Assembly (NCBI GenBank): GCA_016800925.1
Contig: JABCPU010000011.1
Span: 186,001 to 250,000 of the forward strand
Length of the DNA: 64,000 nt
Source: Suillus spraguei
Lineage: Eukaryota > Basidiomycota > Agaricomycetes > Boletales > Suillaceae
Direction of reading: 5' to 3'
In this document: positions 46,027 through 57,774 of the stretch, piece by piece
How the letters are laid out: each line of letters begins with the position of its first letter
How positions within the stretch are numbered: the stretch's first letter is position 1
The notes under the pieces: generated by a model
Seen by the model: the letters and a program-made list of their open reading frames with translations, nothing else
What the model was told of the DNA's origin: nothing
Databases searched by the model: none
Position numbers and translations under genes: made by a program

Positions 46027-49000
46027 ATGGATAATACGCTCCCCAGCACTATGTCTTCCCTGTTTAACTTGAAGTTAGCTGAAGATGGTTCAAATTGGAT
46101 CACTTACAAGCAGAGGACACTGACGGCTATAAGTGCCTGAGGTTTGATGTGATATGCCACTGGAAGAGCTAAGAAGCCTGTCATGTACAAACTCGATGAT
46201 AAGACGAAAGTCTTCAAGAAGGAAGATGGGAGCCAGGCCAGTGCTATGGAGATGGAGGAACTCGAAAACAAAATTGAGGAGTATCAACAAAAGAACTCAC
46301 TTGTCATGCAGCAGATATTCAGCACAATCTTTGATCGGCTTTTACTGCACATCCAAAGCCTGGAAGGCGCCCATGAGATCTGGGCAGAGATCTGCCAGAT
46401 CCATGAAGGCAAAACGCAAATGGTCCAGATAGACTTGCACTGTTGTATGCATGAGATGAGATGAGAGGAGGGAGGCGATGTAAAGGCCCACTTTGCCGAG
46501 TTGTTGAGGCTCCGCGAGTGTCTTGCAGGCATAGGTGTCAATATAGAGGACGTGTGCTTTCATGTGATGGTGCTAGGGTCCCTGCCAGAGTCATACAGGC
46601 CCCTGCTATCATCTATCACTGCTACTGCCAAAATAACGAATATGCCACTTACCGCGCACAAGCTCATCAGCCTGATAAGCGAAGAGTATGAGCATCGGCA
46701 GCTGAGTGACCAACATCCTGGCCGGAAGGCAGGAAATAGTGCCCTGAATGCCAGCGAGGCAAAAGGCAAGGGAAGAGCGTCAGCTACCTCCAGTAAAAGT
46801 AACCTGGACATTACCTGCTTTAATTGCGACTGCAAGGGCCACTATAAGACTGACTGCTGGAGACCAGGAGGAGGAAAGGAGGGTCAAGGGCCAAATCAAC
46901 AGCGAAAGAGAGGAGAGAGACCCCCCAAGCAGGCTGCAAACTCAGCAGCCAAATCCTCCGAACCTGCGGATCAATATGCCTTTGTAATGTCAGACTTAGC
47001 TAGTGTGGCAAGGGACTTAAATGTACCAGTGGAGAGGTGAGGTGCCATTGTAGACTCGGGAGCAACATCCCATTTCTGCCCGGATCGAGCAAAGTTTGTG
47101 AACTTTGTGAAAATAGCACCCCAAGATGTGCATACAGCAGATGGTTCCACCCTCAGTGCCATAGGATGAGGCAACATGGAGATTGAGCTACCTTTGGGTC
47201 AGAAAAAGACCAGTGTCACATTGAAAAACACATTATACGCACCTAAGATGGCTTTCACCCTCATATCCACTAATAGAATCACCTCCGCTGGCCTCGTTGT
47301 CCTGTTCGAAGGCCACATGTGCAAGATACTCTCGCACGCACCCAAATGATGAGTCATTGCCAAAATCCCCAAAGTCGAAGGCCTATATAGTGTCATTGCC
47401 ACATGTCAGATGTATCACGTACACATAGCGAAGTCCAAGCTCACCATCAACAAATTGCACAAAGTCTTGGGCCATGTGTCCCAACTGGCAGCCATGGATG
47501 CTGTGAGAAAAGGACTGGTCACAGGCATTGAACTTGATGCCGACTTGAAACCTGAATTTTGCAATGCCTGCATAAAGGCGAAGTCAGCAAAAAGGCCATT
47601 TCCCACAGAGACAGACAGCAGAGCACTTACCTATGGAGAACTAGTCCATACAGACCTCTGGGGTCCAGCGCAGACCATGAGCCTCGGCGGATGTCTCTAC
47701 TACATCAGCTTTACGGATGACTACAGTTGCCAAACGAGGCTTCAGTTCTTGAGACTCAAGAGCGAAGCACTTACTGCCTTTAAGGTCTATGAGGCCTGGC
47801 TTGCTCATCAATCGCCAGGAGTACGCCTATGGAGGGTCCAATCTGATCGTGGGGGAGAGTACCTGAGCGCAGAGTTTGACACCTACCTATCTCAGCATGG
47901 TATAGAGCATCAGTTGACTGTACACGGCTCACCTCAGCAGAATGGCGTAGCTGAGCACCTAAATCAGACTCTGGTAGAGCACGGAAGGGCAATGCTTATT
48001 GCCAAGGACCTCCTAAAGTTCCTCTGGGCGGAGGCCATCAGTTATGCTACCTGGTTGAAGAATCACCTACCATCTAGAGCAACACCAGGCACCACACCCT
48101 ATGAACTTGTCCGAAAGGCAAAGCCTAGCCTTGCACAGGCGCGCAAATTTGGATGCGCCGCCTATGTCCACCTCTTGGATGCCAGGAAACTCAAGCCACA
48201 AGCAGAGGAAGGGGTTTTCGTGGGGGTGGATGCAGAGAGCAAGGGTTACCGTATCTACTGGCCGGAGAAACAGAGGGTGTCAGTGGAACGGAACATGACC
48301 TTTGCCCCTACCGAAATGACTGTTGCCCAAGATGTACTGAATGAGGGGGAGTCCAACACCACCCCAAACAGTAACAGCAACAATAACAACAACAATGATG
48401 TTGCAGTTACTGAAGCTGGCAACGCACCTACTGTTCAGCACATCCCAGTGCCACCATCCTCCATCCCTACTCCAGAGCCGAGAGTAACGCGCAGTAGGCT
48501 AGCCCCAGGTTACTATACCAGGCTTCAGAGTGGCCAGACAGCAACAGTTGCCATAGAGTCCCTGCTGGAGGCATCAGAATTGGACCTCCTGGATGAGGTA
48601 ACCCACCTAGAACGTGCCCTGGCTGCTGCCAAGCCAGAGCCCACCTTGCAGCAGGCATTGAATGGCCCAGATGGGGTTGAATGGAAGGAGGCGGTTGACT
48701 ATGAGCACCATCAGGACAGTCCTGACAATGGCAGCCCAGAAGGACTGGGAAATCCACCAGGTCAACATCAAAAGCGCTTACCTCTATGCTACCATCCAGG
48801 AAGAGATCTATATGAGGCTGCCGCCCGGATATCTGAAGGATAGTCAGCAAGAAAAGGTATTGAAGTTAAAACGGAGCTTACCTGTCCTGAAACAGGCCGG
48901 TTTTGAGTGGGCAGAAGAGCTGGCGGGAGTTTTTGAAAAGCTCAAGTTTACCCACTCGAAGGTAGACCAGGCCATCTACTTCAAGCGAGGGCCCAACGAG

Positions 49001-50258
49001 CATGTCGTCATCACCATGTCTGTAGATGACATGGCTGTCACCGCCAACCATATCTCCCACATCCACGGCTTTAAGGCACAACTCCTCAACTTCTTCAAAA
49101 TATCGGACCTAAGGGAGTTAAACTGGCTGTTAGGACTGAAGGTAACACACGACCGAACTGCATGCACCTTAACCCTATCACAGAAAGCATACATCGATAC
49201 CATAGTCGAGAGGTTTTACCTCACCGAAGCAAAGAGTGCCCAAACCCCCATGGAACCAGGCACCATGTTATCTGTGGATCAGTGCCCTAGCATGCTTGCA
49301 GAAACACAGGCCATGAGTGATGTACCTTATCAGCGAGCTATCGGGTCGCTAATGTATGCTGCCATGAGCACACGGCCTGATATAGCCTTTGCTGTGGCCA
49401 CCCTTTCGCAGTTTATGCGGAACCCAGGAAGAATTCACTGGGAAGCAGCCAAACGCATGCTCCGATACCTAAAAGGGTCAGCAGAGATTGAGCTCACCCT
49501 CAGCATGACGGATGAGGGTATAGAGGCCTTTGTGGACGCAGACTGGGCATCCCAGCCCCACCGGCACTCGATGTCCGGCTATATCATTCTACTGAATGGA
49601 GGACCAGTAGCCTGGAGTGCAAGGAAGCAGCCATTAATTGCTTTATCCACGGCAGTGGCTGAGTACATTGCACTTACCAGTGTACATCAGGAAATTCACA
49701 CATTCCTTGACGTGCTTAATCAGCTTAACTCACTTATCTCAAAACTTGTTTGCTCTCTCTCACATCATTCACCTGGCATATCTTATATTTTTTGAGTGTG
49801 AAATATAATAAAACATGTATATTAATATATCTCAACATTTTTTTTCTGAATTCACTCACATTGAAATTTTGGACAAGTAGATTCAATTTCACCAAGGCAG
49901 TTAAGTGTAAATAAGTCTGCATAAGGGCACGTCAAGGAATGTGTGAATTTCCTGATGTAGCTCAGGAGGTACTGTACCTCCAGCTTCTCATTGGCGCACT
50001 CTACAATGCGCCATCCCTTCCTACCCCATATTCTGTGATAACCAGGCCGCTATTGCATTAGCGAGTACTGGGAAGTTCCAATCACGCACCAAACACATCG
50101 ACCTCCAGTACCACTTCATTCATTCCCACATCAGGAATGGAACGTTCAATCTCCTCTATTGTCCCACGGACAAGAATGTGGCCAATGCCTTCACCAAGGC
50201 TTTACCCCGCCCACACCTTCAAAAGTTGAGGACACAGATGAGCCTGGCTTGCACTTGA
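46027..50258 (+). pseudogene. Copia gag-pol polyprotein, inactivated
   Basis: Starts MDNTLPSTMSSLFNLKL. Gag contains the zinc knuckle CFNCDCKGHYKTDC (CX2CX4HX4C). The protease motif is AIVDSGATSHF. Integrase has the HHCC part (HKVLGHVSQLAAM, then CNACIKAK) and the core acidic residues in VHTDLWGP, SDRGGEYLS and NGVAEHLNQT. Reverse transcriptase carries VDDM and RNase H carries VDADWA and IALSTAVAEYIAL, ending in ALPRPHLQKLRTQMSLAC. In-frame TGA codons occur at 46138, 46150, 46462, 47038, 47167, 47347 and 47350. About 70 codons are missing near 48715, where VEWKEAVDYE jumps to IRTVLTMAAQKDWEIHQV with a frame change. The RNase H domain is further split by the TIR element at 49685. Confidence 0.93.
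49685..49957 (+). mobile_element. 273-bp non-autonomous TIR element (MITE), copy 2, nested in Copia
   Basis: Ends CATCAGGAAATTCACACATT and its complement. It is flanked by TA at 49683-49684 and 49958-49959. Removing it with one TA restores the RNase H frame (ALTSV followed by AQEVLYLQLL), which identifies TA as the target duplication and suggests a Tc1/mariner-type mobiliser. It contributes 37 codons and a stop to the interrupted frame. Confidence 0.93.
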
Positions 50259-50265
50259 GGGGGAG
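50255..50265 (+). promoter_or_regulatory. Copia polypurine tract
   Basis: TTGAGGGGGAG immediately precedes the 3' LTR, the expected plus-strand primer site; it overlaps the polyprotein stop. Confidence 0.85.
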
Positions 50266-50673
50266 TGTTGGAATCTGAATGATCCGAGAGGAAAGAGACC
50301 GAAGGATCTGAGATAGGTACAAGTGAGAAGAGATAAGAAGAGTGGTCCGAGTGCAAGGCCAGAATGGCCAATAGCGTGTGCCAGCATGACGACATCATTA
50401 TGCTGTGCAATATGCCGTTTGATTGGTTTTATTATTGTTGCTATTCCACTCACCTTATAGTAGGCGCTCAAGCGCAAAAACATCTCAGTTCTTTTCAAGA
50501 GACTGAGATGTAAGTACCTAGTCACCAGTTGCCGTTTTTGCCCTGGCTAATGAGCGTTTTAGTTACCTGTTATCTAGGTACTTTAACCGTCAATATGAGT
50601 TCTTTTCAAGAGACTGAGATTTACCTGTTATCTAGCACATCCGCTCCCCACCTTATCGTCTCATAATCCAAGA
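50266..50673 (+). repeat. Copia 3' LTR
   Basis: 408 bp, same ends as the 5' LTR with scattered substitutions, many of them C/T or G/A differences. Confidence 0.92.
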
Positions 50674-51010
50674 GCCACCACCAACTAATATGAAATTGCC
50701 AAAGCATACAAAGGATTATCTTTTCAGATGGAAAGGAGCATACGGATTTTTATGAACTCTTCTCAAACATGCTACGTTTTATTCCTTGGTTGAGTTTCTG
50801 TATGACTAGATTATGGCAATACAAAAATCCGCACGCCTGCGCACAATCCCGTTGTATCCTGTTTTGGTTTATAATAGTGGTAATGGAGTGTATATTGTAT
50901 TTCCCGTCTTTCTTTTCTCATTCATTCCTGCAAAAATGCGTGAATATCGCGACGGTTCCGCACTCTGGAGAGCGCTGTGTACAGTTGTCCGTGTGCGAAT
51001 GCATTGGTGC

Positions 51011-51596
51011 GAAGGTCGAGTACGGCGCATCCAAGTTGGAGCGTGAGACCCTCCGAACGTCGTGGCATATGCAGGTAGTGTTGTGAGCAGAAGTCTGCCA
51101 TTCTGCCAATGGAAATTGCTGGCAGAAGTTGGCAGAAGTCCATGTGAATTATATTTGTACTATGAGTATGGAGGGCCGCGCTAGGCAAAAATACGAAAAT
51201 TAGTTTTCACAAAACCTGTGAGAAAGATTCCAAGTTTCAAGTTCTTTTTTCAAGAAAACAAATCGAACAAGTGTCAAAATCAGTTATGAATTTTGTGACA
51301 TCGAAGTCCCTCGTTTACATTTGGCTGCATTGGGAAACGCATGACCGTAAACAAACTCGCTGGTATGACAAGGTTATAACGAGCTTGGTTATCACGCTCA
51401 CATTGTTCTCCAAACTCAACTTGGTGATAGTGCAAGGCTTAATGCCGCTAAGCGAAAATATTTGCAGTTTATTGACTTAAGTAGTAGAACATACTGAGAT
51501 GCTGATAAATTTAATGAAGCATGCTAATGTTCTGTCGGAGAATGAGTTTCTCACCATTCAGACAAGATTAATGCCCTCGATGATGCCGTTCATTTG
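51011..51596. other. Intergenic, no gene seen
   Basis: AT-rich unique sequence after unit A. Open frames are short and unsupported. Confidence 0.4.
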
Positions 51597-51905
51597 TCAG
51601 TAGACCCTCCGGACCAAGACCCACCTCTGACCATGTTTATACGCTGTTGCACAGGGCACGCTGCTTCCGACGGCGAGAGTGATGTGCCCTGATACATGCA
51701 GTGCGGATGATAGTGCGGTCCCATGAAGTCTTCCCTCTCCTAGTCGACGCTCAACAAAAAATGTCAGGATGAAGTGCATACTATCGTCCGGAGGAGGTGC
51801 GTTTTGGCCGGTGAAAGTGAAGACAGAGACAGAAAGATATTCAACGCTGTCTTCTGGATCAATGGAGACAGATATGAACTCATCCATGTTTCAAAACTTC
51901 TTTTT
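51597..51905 (-). other. Fragment of unknown gene, paralogue of 39.5 kb
   Basis: An open minus-strand frame of about 100 residues. It contains MDEFISVSIDPEDSVEYLS, VFTFTGQNAPPPDDSMHFIL and FFVERRLGEGRLHGTALSS. It keeps more of the protein than the fragment at 39.5 kb. The ends and function are unknown. It could be an exon of a gene duplicated together with the proteases. Confidence 0.45.
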
Positions 51906-52714
51906 AGCTCCAACGCGCAAGTGGTGGCATTCTAGATACTCACATTTCCGTGAAAGGAACGCGCAGAAGCCAGGGTGGTGCAAGAACGGGAGTATCAAGT
52001 TAGGAGAAAAAGGAGCGATTGCATGTGCAGCACCATTTACATTTGGAACTCAGATGGCAGCACGCACATCCTGGCGCTCACGGCATCCCGACGAACTGGT
52101 TTCTCGTGATTTAAGGTGGTGTTACGTGCTCCGTACGACATCGAAGGAATGCCAATGCTCATATTAGTACCAGCCAGACCATCTCAATGTCAGGGGGGAC
52201 TACCCCATGAAAATGTATGGAGCGCTAGTACCCCTGATGCAAGTAAGCGTCGCCTGATGGAATATACGTAGTACAGGTCCACCTGATCTAGTCGTCGACA
52301 ATGTCAACTCTACCTCTACCTTTGTAGACTCGAGAATAGTGCTGCTCTCATTTGGGATCAGCTGAGAACTGTCTCGAGCTCCGGTAAGAATTTGGAGTAG
52401 AAGAGGAACGGTTACAAAAGAGACGTGATTGATGAAAGGGAATGCGACGGGCGCGCTTAGTCAGTGAAGTTTCGACTGAATTTGTCGTCTTTGGTGACAT
52501 TTCACTTTTCGAACTTTGAAATCGGAATCTTAACCAATTTTCGGATTTTTGGACAGACAAAAATCCGCAAATTGGTTACCTGTGAAAAAGATTAAATATG
52601 AGAGTATAGCCTGAAATCTATCACCAGAAGAGTGGTAACAGATGAGGCGACTACACGCGCGAGTATACAACACGACTCACTACAAGGACGCATCATCAAA
52701 GTAGCATGTCAAGG
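51906..52714. other. Intergenic, no gene seen
   Basis: No supported coding sequence. A tract near 52480-52580 has short inverted words (CCAATTTTCGGATTTTTG and CAAAAATCCGCAAATTGG) that may form a hairpin. Confidence 0.4.
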
Positions 52715-54810
52715 AGCGTCATCAACGTGACGTGGACGGTCGCAATGTGGACAATTGCTCAGAGCTCTCCTGAGCGACGCAACCTGGGGCAATGTCATTC
52801 TGGCAAGATGGAAATGAACCTGAAGTAAGTCAATGAACCTTTGCACCATATTGTTAAACAAGCGAATTGTAAATTCATGCCACCTGCCAGCATCAAAAGC
52901 AAAAAGCCGAATCCTTGCGCTCGGATCGCAACTACCTCATCATTGCTTTTTCCAGGGGAGACGTTTCATACGTGCCACGGTCATCGCGTTTGCTAGCACA
53001 TAACTTCAAGTACATAATGGGCTACTGAGTATGATATTACTTTCATGTTCATCGTTGTATTCTTGTTGACACTTTTCCTGGCTTTCTCGATCACGGGATC
53101 GTCCGTTGAAGTTCGCAATTCCACCATCACCCTCCCCCTTACCAGAAGGCTGAACTTCTCCGATAGTACTATTGACTTCTTGCAGCGCGATAGAGCTCGT
53201 GTGGCGGTCTTTAGGGGTTATAACACACATGGCCGACGTGCTGCTGTGAAAAGCACTTTTTTGGATTACAGAGTAGCAGTTGGCATTGGTACCCCCCGAC
53301 AACCTGTCAGCTCGACACTGAGAAAACATGCGTTTGCTGATGTATTATTGAAGACAACTTGCTTCTCGACACCGGCAGCGCGAACACATGGGTTGGCGCC
53401 GACCTCCAGAATGAATACGTGGAAACCGTCACCAGCATCATAACTGAAGAGCCTGTAGAGGTAAAGTATGGTAATGAGCTTGATGACTCAAATGACTCCT
53501 TCTTCTCTGGTATGTCGTACAACAATACCATAAGTTGAAAACTTGAATACCTACGATTATCTATAGGAATTATCTACCGCGATACCGTCACTCTCGGTGT
53601 CGGGCTCACCGTCACCAACTTCAAACTCGGTGTTGCTTCTGATTGGGAGGGCTTCGCTGAAGGTGAAGACGGTATCCTTGGCATTGGGCCTAGAGAGTTG
53701 ACACGCCAAACTATGCTAAATCACCTGGATGACACGATCCCGACTTTCACTGACTACCTGTATGACCAAGGCAAGATTCTTCAGCACGTCGTTGGTATCT
53801 TTTTCCAGCCCTCCACTACGAACCCAGAAAGCCAGTTTGGAGAGGTCACCTTTGGTGGAACTGACAATACCAAGTACATTGGTGAGGTTGCCTACACGTA
53901 AGCTACCTCAACTCCTAGATCCATCCAGACTGATAGTAATTGTTTTATTTCAGTGATATGACCGCCACCAGCCCCTCATCGAACTATTGGGGTATCAATC
54001 AGAGAATCACCTACGGCGCCACGGCGATCTTGTCCTACACTGCTGGTATCGTCGATACTGGCGCCACCTTTCTTCAAATTGCCACCGGTGTGTATTTAGA
54101 GTGCAGCGTGTAATAATTGTCTAATCAACATTCAATAGATGCCTTTGAGAGGTACCAAGCTGCAACCGGCGGTACCTTTGACCTGAAGACGGGTCTTCTC
54201 AGTATTACCACTGACCAGTACAATGCCCTACAGCCCTTGAACTTCCATATTGGGGAGGTACGTCAATTCTATCAGCCCTCTCACCCGTTGTTCACCATTT
54301 TGCACAGGAAACCCTCACTCTCACCACTAACGCTCAAATCTGGCCTCGTTCTCTCAACGACAAGCTTCCTGGCACTGGCGATCCCAATGCCATATATCTC
54401 ATTGTCACCAACATTGGCGCGCCCACTGGCCGAGGGGATGACTTTGTTCTTGGCTATACGTTTCTCCAGCGCTTCTACAGTGTGTACGATGGCTCCAACC
54501 GCCGCGTCGGCTTTGCCAAAACCCCGTTCACTGATGCCACCACCAACTAGTATGAAATTGCCAAAGCATACAAAGGATCGTTTTTCAGATGCAAAGCAGC
54601 ATACAGATTCGTATGAATATGCTATGGAGGTCTCATTCCTTGGTTGAGTTTCTGTATGACTAGATTATAGCAATACAAAAATCCGCACGCCTGCGCACAA
54701 TTCCGTTGTATCCTGTTTTAGTTTACCACAGTAGTAATAGAGTATATAGTACTGTGTTTCCCGTCTTTCTTTTCTCATTCATTCCTGAAAAAAATGCCCG
54801 AATTATCGCG
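52715..54810 (+). repeat. Protease-bearing tandem duplication, unit B (uninterrupted)
   Basis: The copy of unit A without the LTR and Copia insertions; it serves as the empty-site reference for both. Confidence 0.82.
53045..54550 (+). CDS. Secreted pepsin-like aspartic protease (A1), copy 3
   Basis: Six exons from the ATG at 53045 (MFIVVFLLTLFLAFSITGSS, signal peptide) to the TAG at 54548-54550. Both catalytic motifs are intact as DTG: NLLLDTGSANTWVGAD and AGIVDTGATFLQIAT. Other family blocks are GILGIGPRELTRQ, GEVTFGGTDNTKYIG, FLQRFYSVYDGSNRRVGFA and the end TPFTDATTN. The one doubt is the first intron. Copy 1 uses C|GTGTAAG, whereas here the same place reads C CTGTCAGC, so the old donor is lost. 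A GTCAGC donor two bases on would shift the frame before the first active site. It may be a very recent pseudogene or use an unusual splice. Confidence 0.75.
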
Positions 54811-55693
54811 TCGGAAAGTGAGACCCTGCGAGCGTATGCAAGTCGCAGTGGAAACTGTTTGCGGTTGACAGTCCATCTGGATCGTGCTGGATTTAAGGAG
54901 AAAGTAATGCGAGGCAGACAATGAACTTTGCCTGTCTGTGGAACTTGCACTTCGACAAAGAATTGGTGCAGTGCGGTGACACGCACATGTGCATTTCGTA
55001 CTAACCCCTTCTCCACTACTAGTGACTGACCAGTGACATTTCGTTGCACCGCGCATATCGCGTTCACTTTCAGGTCTAAGCGATGTGGAGGTGTACGAGC
55101 ATGGCAAGAGCTTGCTCGGGAGCATCAGGAGGCGCTCGATCAGCATGAAAATATCATACGGATTCCAGAACGAAAAGCATTAGAAGGTTGATCGTAATTT
55201 GCTAGACTACTATGGACTACGAAACAAAAGACAAACCACAGCAGCGGTATATGGTATCATAGTTGCATGTTTATTATTTGCGCGTCCCGTGGCTTGCGTG
55301 GTGCGCATTTCTGTCAATCGCAATCGAGAGCTGGCCCGTTCTCATCAAGAGTTCCCGCTGCGCGTTTTCGTAACGTCGAGCTAACAATACCACCAGTACT
55401 GGCTTTTCCTCTAGTTGAGAGCTCTTTTGATATTCAAGTTACATGTATGGGTGTTCGCTCGGAATTGCTCTCAGTATGGTTCGCATATGCGATTTGCGTC
55501 CGACCGTTTTCTTACATATAGTAGACTGATATACGTACATAAATAGAACTAAGGAATTCCTGCTTAATTCCTACTGCAAGCCCAGGCCATGCAGTGGTTA
55601 TACCGAACCCAGATCGATGATACACTTTTAAAGGAGTAGTTTTCCTGGAAACGGGTCCTTAGAAAAAGCGGGAACATTGGACAGAAATTACCT
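54551..55693. other. Spacer, no gene seen
   Basis: The first 260 bp resemble 50690-50950 (shared 3' flank of the protease units). The remainder is unique and without a supported gene. Confidence 0.45.
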
Positions 55694-57774
55694 TCAATCC
55701 ACACGCCCATCGGTCGTCATCATCTCTCTCAGCTTCGCAGCTTTCATTCGGGGAATCATATCAATTTCGAATGGTGCTGCATGGGGCATAATTGTGTCAC
55801 TGAAAGCGTGCGTGTTGATCGGCGCGTCAGGTCGTTGAGCGATGCGGAAAGACCACAAGAGAAGTGCAAGGATAATGTATAATGAGTTATTTGCCAGGTG
55901 CATGCCGGGACATACGCTTTCAAGGACACGTGAAACTCATGGATCGGTGTCAAAAAAGATGCAGGCACGACTTACCGTCTACCAAAGCCATATATGATGA
56001 ACTTCATGTTTGTGCTGTCCTTAAGGCGGCCTTCGGAATCAAGCCAACGCTGGGGATTGAAAATTTCAGGATCTGGGAAGGCGATAGGATCACGAGAAAG
56101 AGTCCTGAAGACGTGCGCTTAGTGAAGCAATGTACACCGTGAAGCAGCACCTTACCAATGGCACCCATAGACTATTGCACCCTCAGGAATGCAGAATCCT
56201 TGCTAATTGCACATAGACTAGAATGAGGACGTACCCAGAGTTATAACGAATTTAAGATACTGACCCAAAAGATATCCTTAGTTGCACGGTGGGGAAATCC
56301 TGATGCCCATGTAAGCATGATGCAGGAGTGTGCCAAATTTAAACCCTACCTATACGAACGATAGGTCTCCATCTCAAAGCTTCCAATAAGAACGCGTGCA
56401 ATTGAGGGAGCGAGCTTGAGTCTTGAAATGTCGGTGCTACAAGAAAAAATTAATCGAGAAATCAAACTCTTTGTACCCCTTTGACATACCTCTATCAGAC
56501 CCGACGACCATATCGAGCTCTTCATGCACCTTTGCCTGAGCCAGTGGATGACACGCTGCAGCCATGATAATAGTGGTTATTCCAATAGCGGTCTGAATCA
56601 AAAATAAGTAAGTTCGCGGATATCAATAAGTTACATGACTTACCGTCTCAGATCCCGCCCCAAAGAATGTTCCGGCGAGATGCGACATCTCATCTGTAGA
56701 GAGTTGATGTTCTTCTGTATTCTCCAATAGTGTCTTGGCGAAAGATGGGCCAGCTATGTTTTGATCCTGGGTACAACATGACATGAGTGACATACGTTTA
56801 CCGAAACAGAGAGCTCCTCACCATTTCACTCTTGACGCGCCTTAGTTGATGCCTGTATAGCTCTAGCTCCTCATGATGCCACTCATGAAGTTGTTTTCCG
56901 TAACCAGGCAGGTAGCGCAAAAGGGGTACACGATCGACGAGATAAGCTCCTGGGCGCACTGAAGCCTGGAAATGTTCAGAGGCTGTGCAGATATTGACAA
57001 CTTCGGGATCGGTGTTGGCAGTAGGCGTAGACTTTCCATAAGCCACCCGAAGAATGACCGATACTGTATACCTTGAGGCACCATCATATCTATGAAAAGA
57101 TCACAAAAAAGTTTTAGTAATGACGTACCGATATGCGTGGGTCTTGTGATTCTTCGGGTCATTCAGCATGTCCAATATAAAATCCATCGCATGCTTGCGC
57201 TGTATACCTTGGTATCTCTCTGCCGCCTTTGGCTGTAAATGGGTATGTAATGCTTTTCGGAAGCGCCGGACTCGATCTCCGGAACGAAGCAGGACTAAAC
57301 GCATCCCATTTGAGATGATCTCACCCGCAGCAATGGACCGAGGTCGATCTGCCAGTGATACGCCCTCTTTCTCCATGATGTCTGTGGCTGCCTTGTAAAG
57401 GGACCGATGTCTGGTCATTGTCGGAGGAAGCTCAAAGTATGGGTAGCATACCTCGATGTTGCCAATGGCAATTATTACTTGGTTACCTTGTCGTAACGAC
57501 ACAATCGGCCCATACTCTCGAACCAAGTCGGTCAATGCATCAGCAATACTAGAAGCAGACTATCTGTATCAGCTTCTCACGAGGCTGTCAAAACTCACTT
57601 CACAGAAGGCAAAGCATTACTCCAAAACCAACGGGCGGGAGGTCCAGGTGGAAGCAGGATGCCCTTCCTACCCGCTAAGGGGGATGTCTTGTATAACACA
57701 ACGAGCAACACTGTAACTGCGACGACACCAGCAGCATAGTTGGCACTTATGATCATGATAAAAGCTTCCATCAT
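55694..57774 (-). CDS. Cytochrome P450, intact copy
   Basis: An ER-bound monooxygenase with about 11 exons from the ATG at 57774 to the stop at 55694, all junctions in phase. The N-terminal anchor is NYAAGVVAVTVLLVVLY, followed by LLPPGPPARWFW. Further blocks are LVREYGPIVSLRQGNQVII, EKEGVSLADRPRSIAAGEI, RFRKALHTHLQPKAAERYQ (helix C), RPGAYLVDRVPLLRYLPGYG, FFGAGSETT-type I helix (AGTFFGAGSET followed by AIGITTIIMAAACHP), EALRWRP (ExxR), and the heme loop YGFGRRVCPGMHLANNSLYI with the cysteine ligand. It resembles the CYP group often annotated as O-methylsterigmatocystin oxidoreductase-like in basidiomycetes. The substrate is unknown. It is the functional relative of the pseudogene at 35.2-37.0 kb. 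Confidence 0.92.

Larger units (their letters stand above)
45602..50673 (+). mobile_element. Full-length but defective Copia (Ty1) LTR retrotransposon
   Basis: A 5,072-bp element with 5-bp target duplication GCCAC (45597-45601 and 50674-50678). The 5' LTR is 45602-46004 and the 3' LTR 50266-50673. They start TGTTGGAATC and end AATCCAAGA, and differ at several percent of sites, so the insertion is not recent. The order protease-integrase-reverse transcriptase-RNase H defines Copia. It is disabled by in-frame stops, an internal deletion in the reverse transcriptase and a nested TIR element. Confidence 0.95.
44116..50688 (+). pseudogene. Aspartic protease (A1) pseudogene, copy 2, split by Copia
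   Basis: Parallel to copy 3 from the ATG at 44116 (MFLTVFLLTLFLTLSVTG). Both catalytic motifs are damaged: the first reads VLDTASGCTW and the second GIIDTSVIF, so the glycine of each Asp-Thr-Gly is gone. A stop closes the first exon and the first donor is changed. The last codons are separated by 5 kb: the sequence stops at 45601 within TTCACTGATGCCAC and resumes at 50674 with GCCACCACCAACTAA. The substitutions were probably gathered after the gene lost function. Order of loss and insertion is not known. Confidence 0.9.
42795..51010 (+). repeat. Protease-bearing tandem duplication, unit A (expanded by insertions)
   Basis: It corresponds to 52715-54810 in direct orientation: upstream DNA with GTTAAACAAGCGAATTGTAA, the protease gene, and about 300 bp downstream (TTCCTTGGTTGAGTTTCTG, then AAAAATCCGCACGCCTGCGC). 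Removing the solo LTR and the Copia element leaves a unit of the same length as unit B. Confidence 0.82.

Noticed and set aside
48362..48400. AAC/AAT run as a microsatellite of interest
   Set aside because: It is the Asn-rich linker between integrase and reverse transcriptase common in Copia polyproteins.
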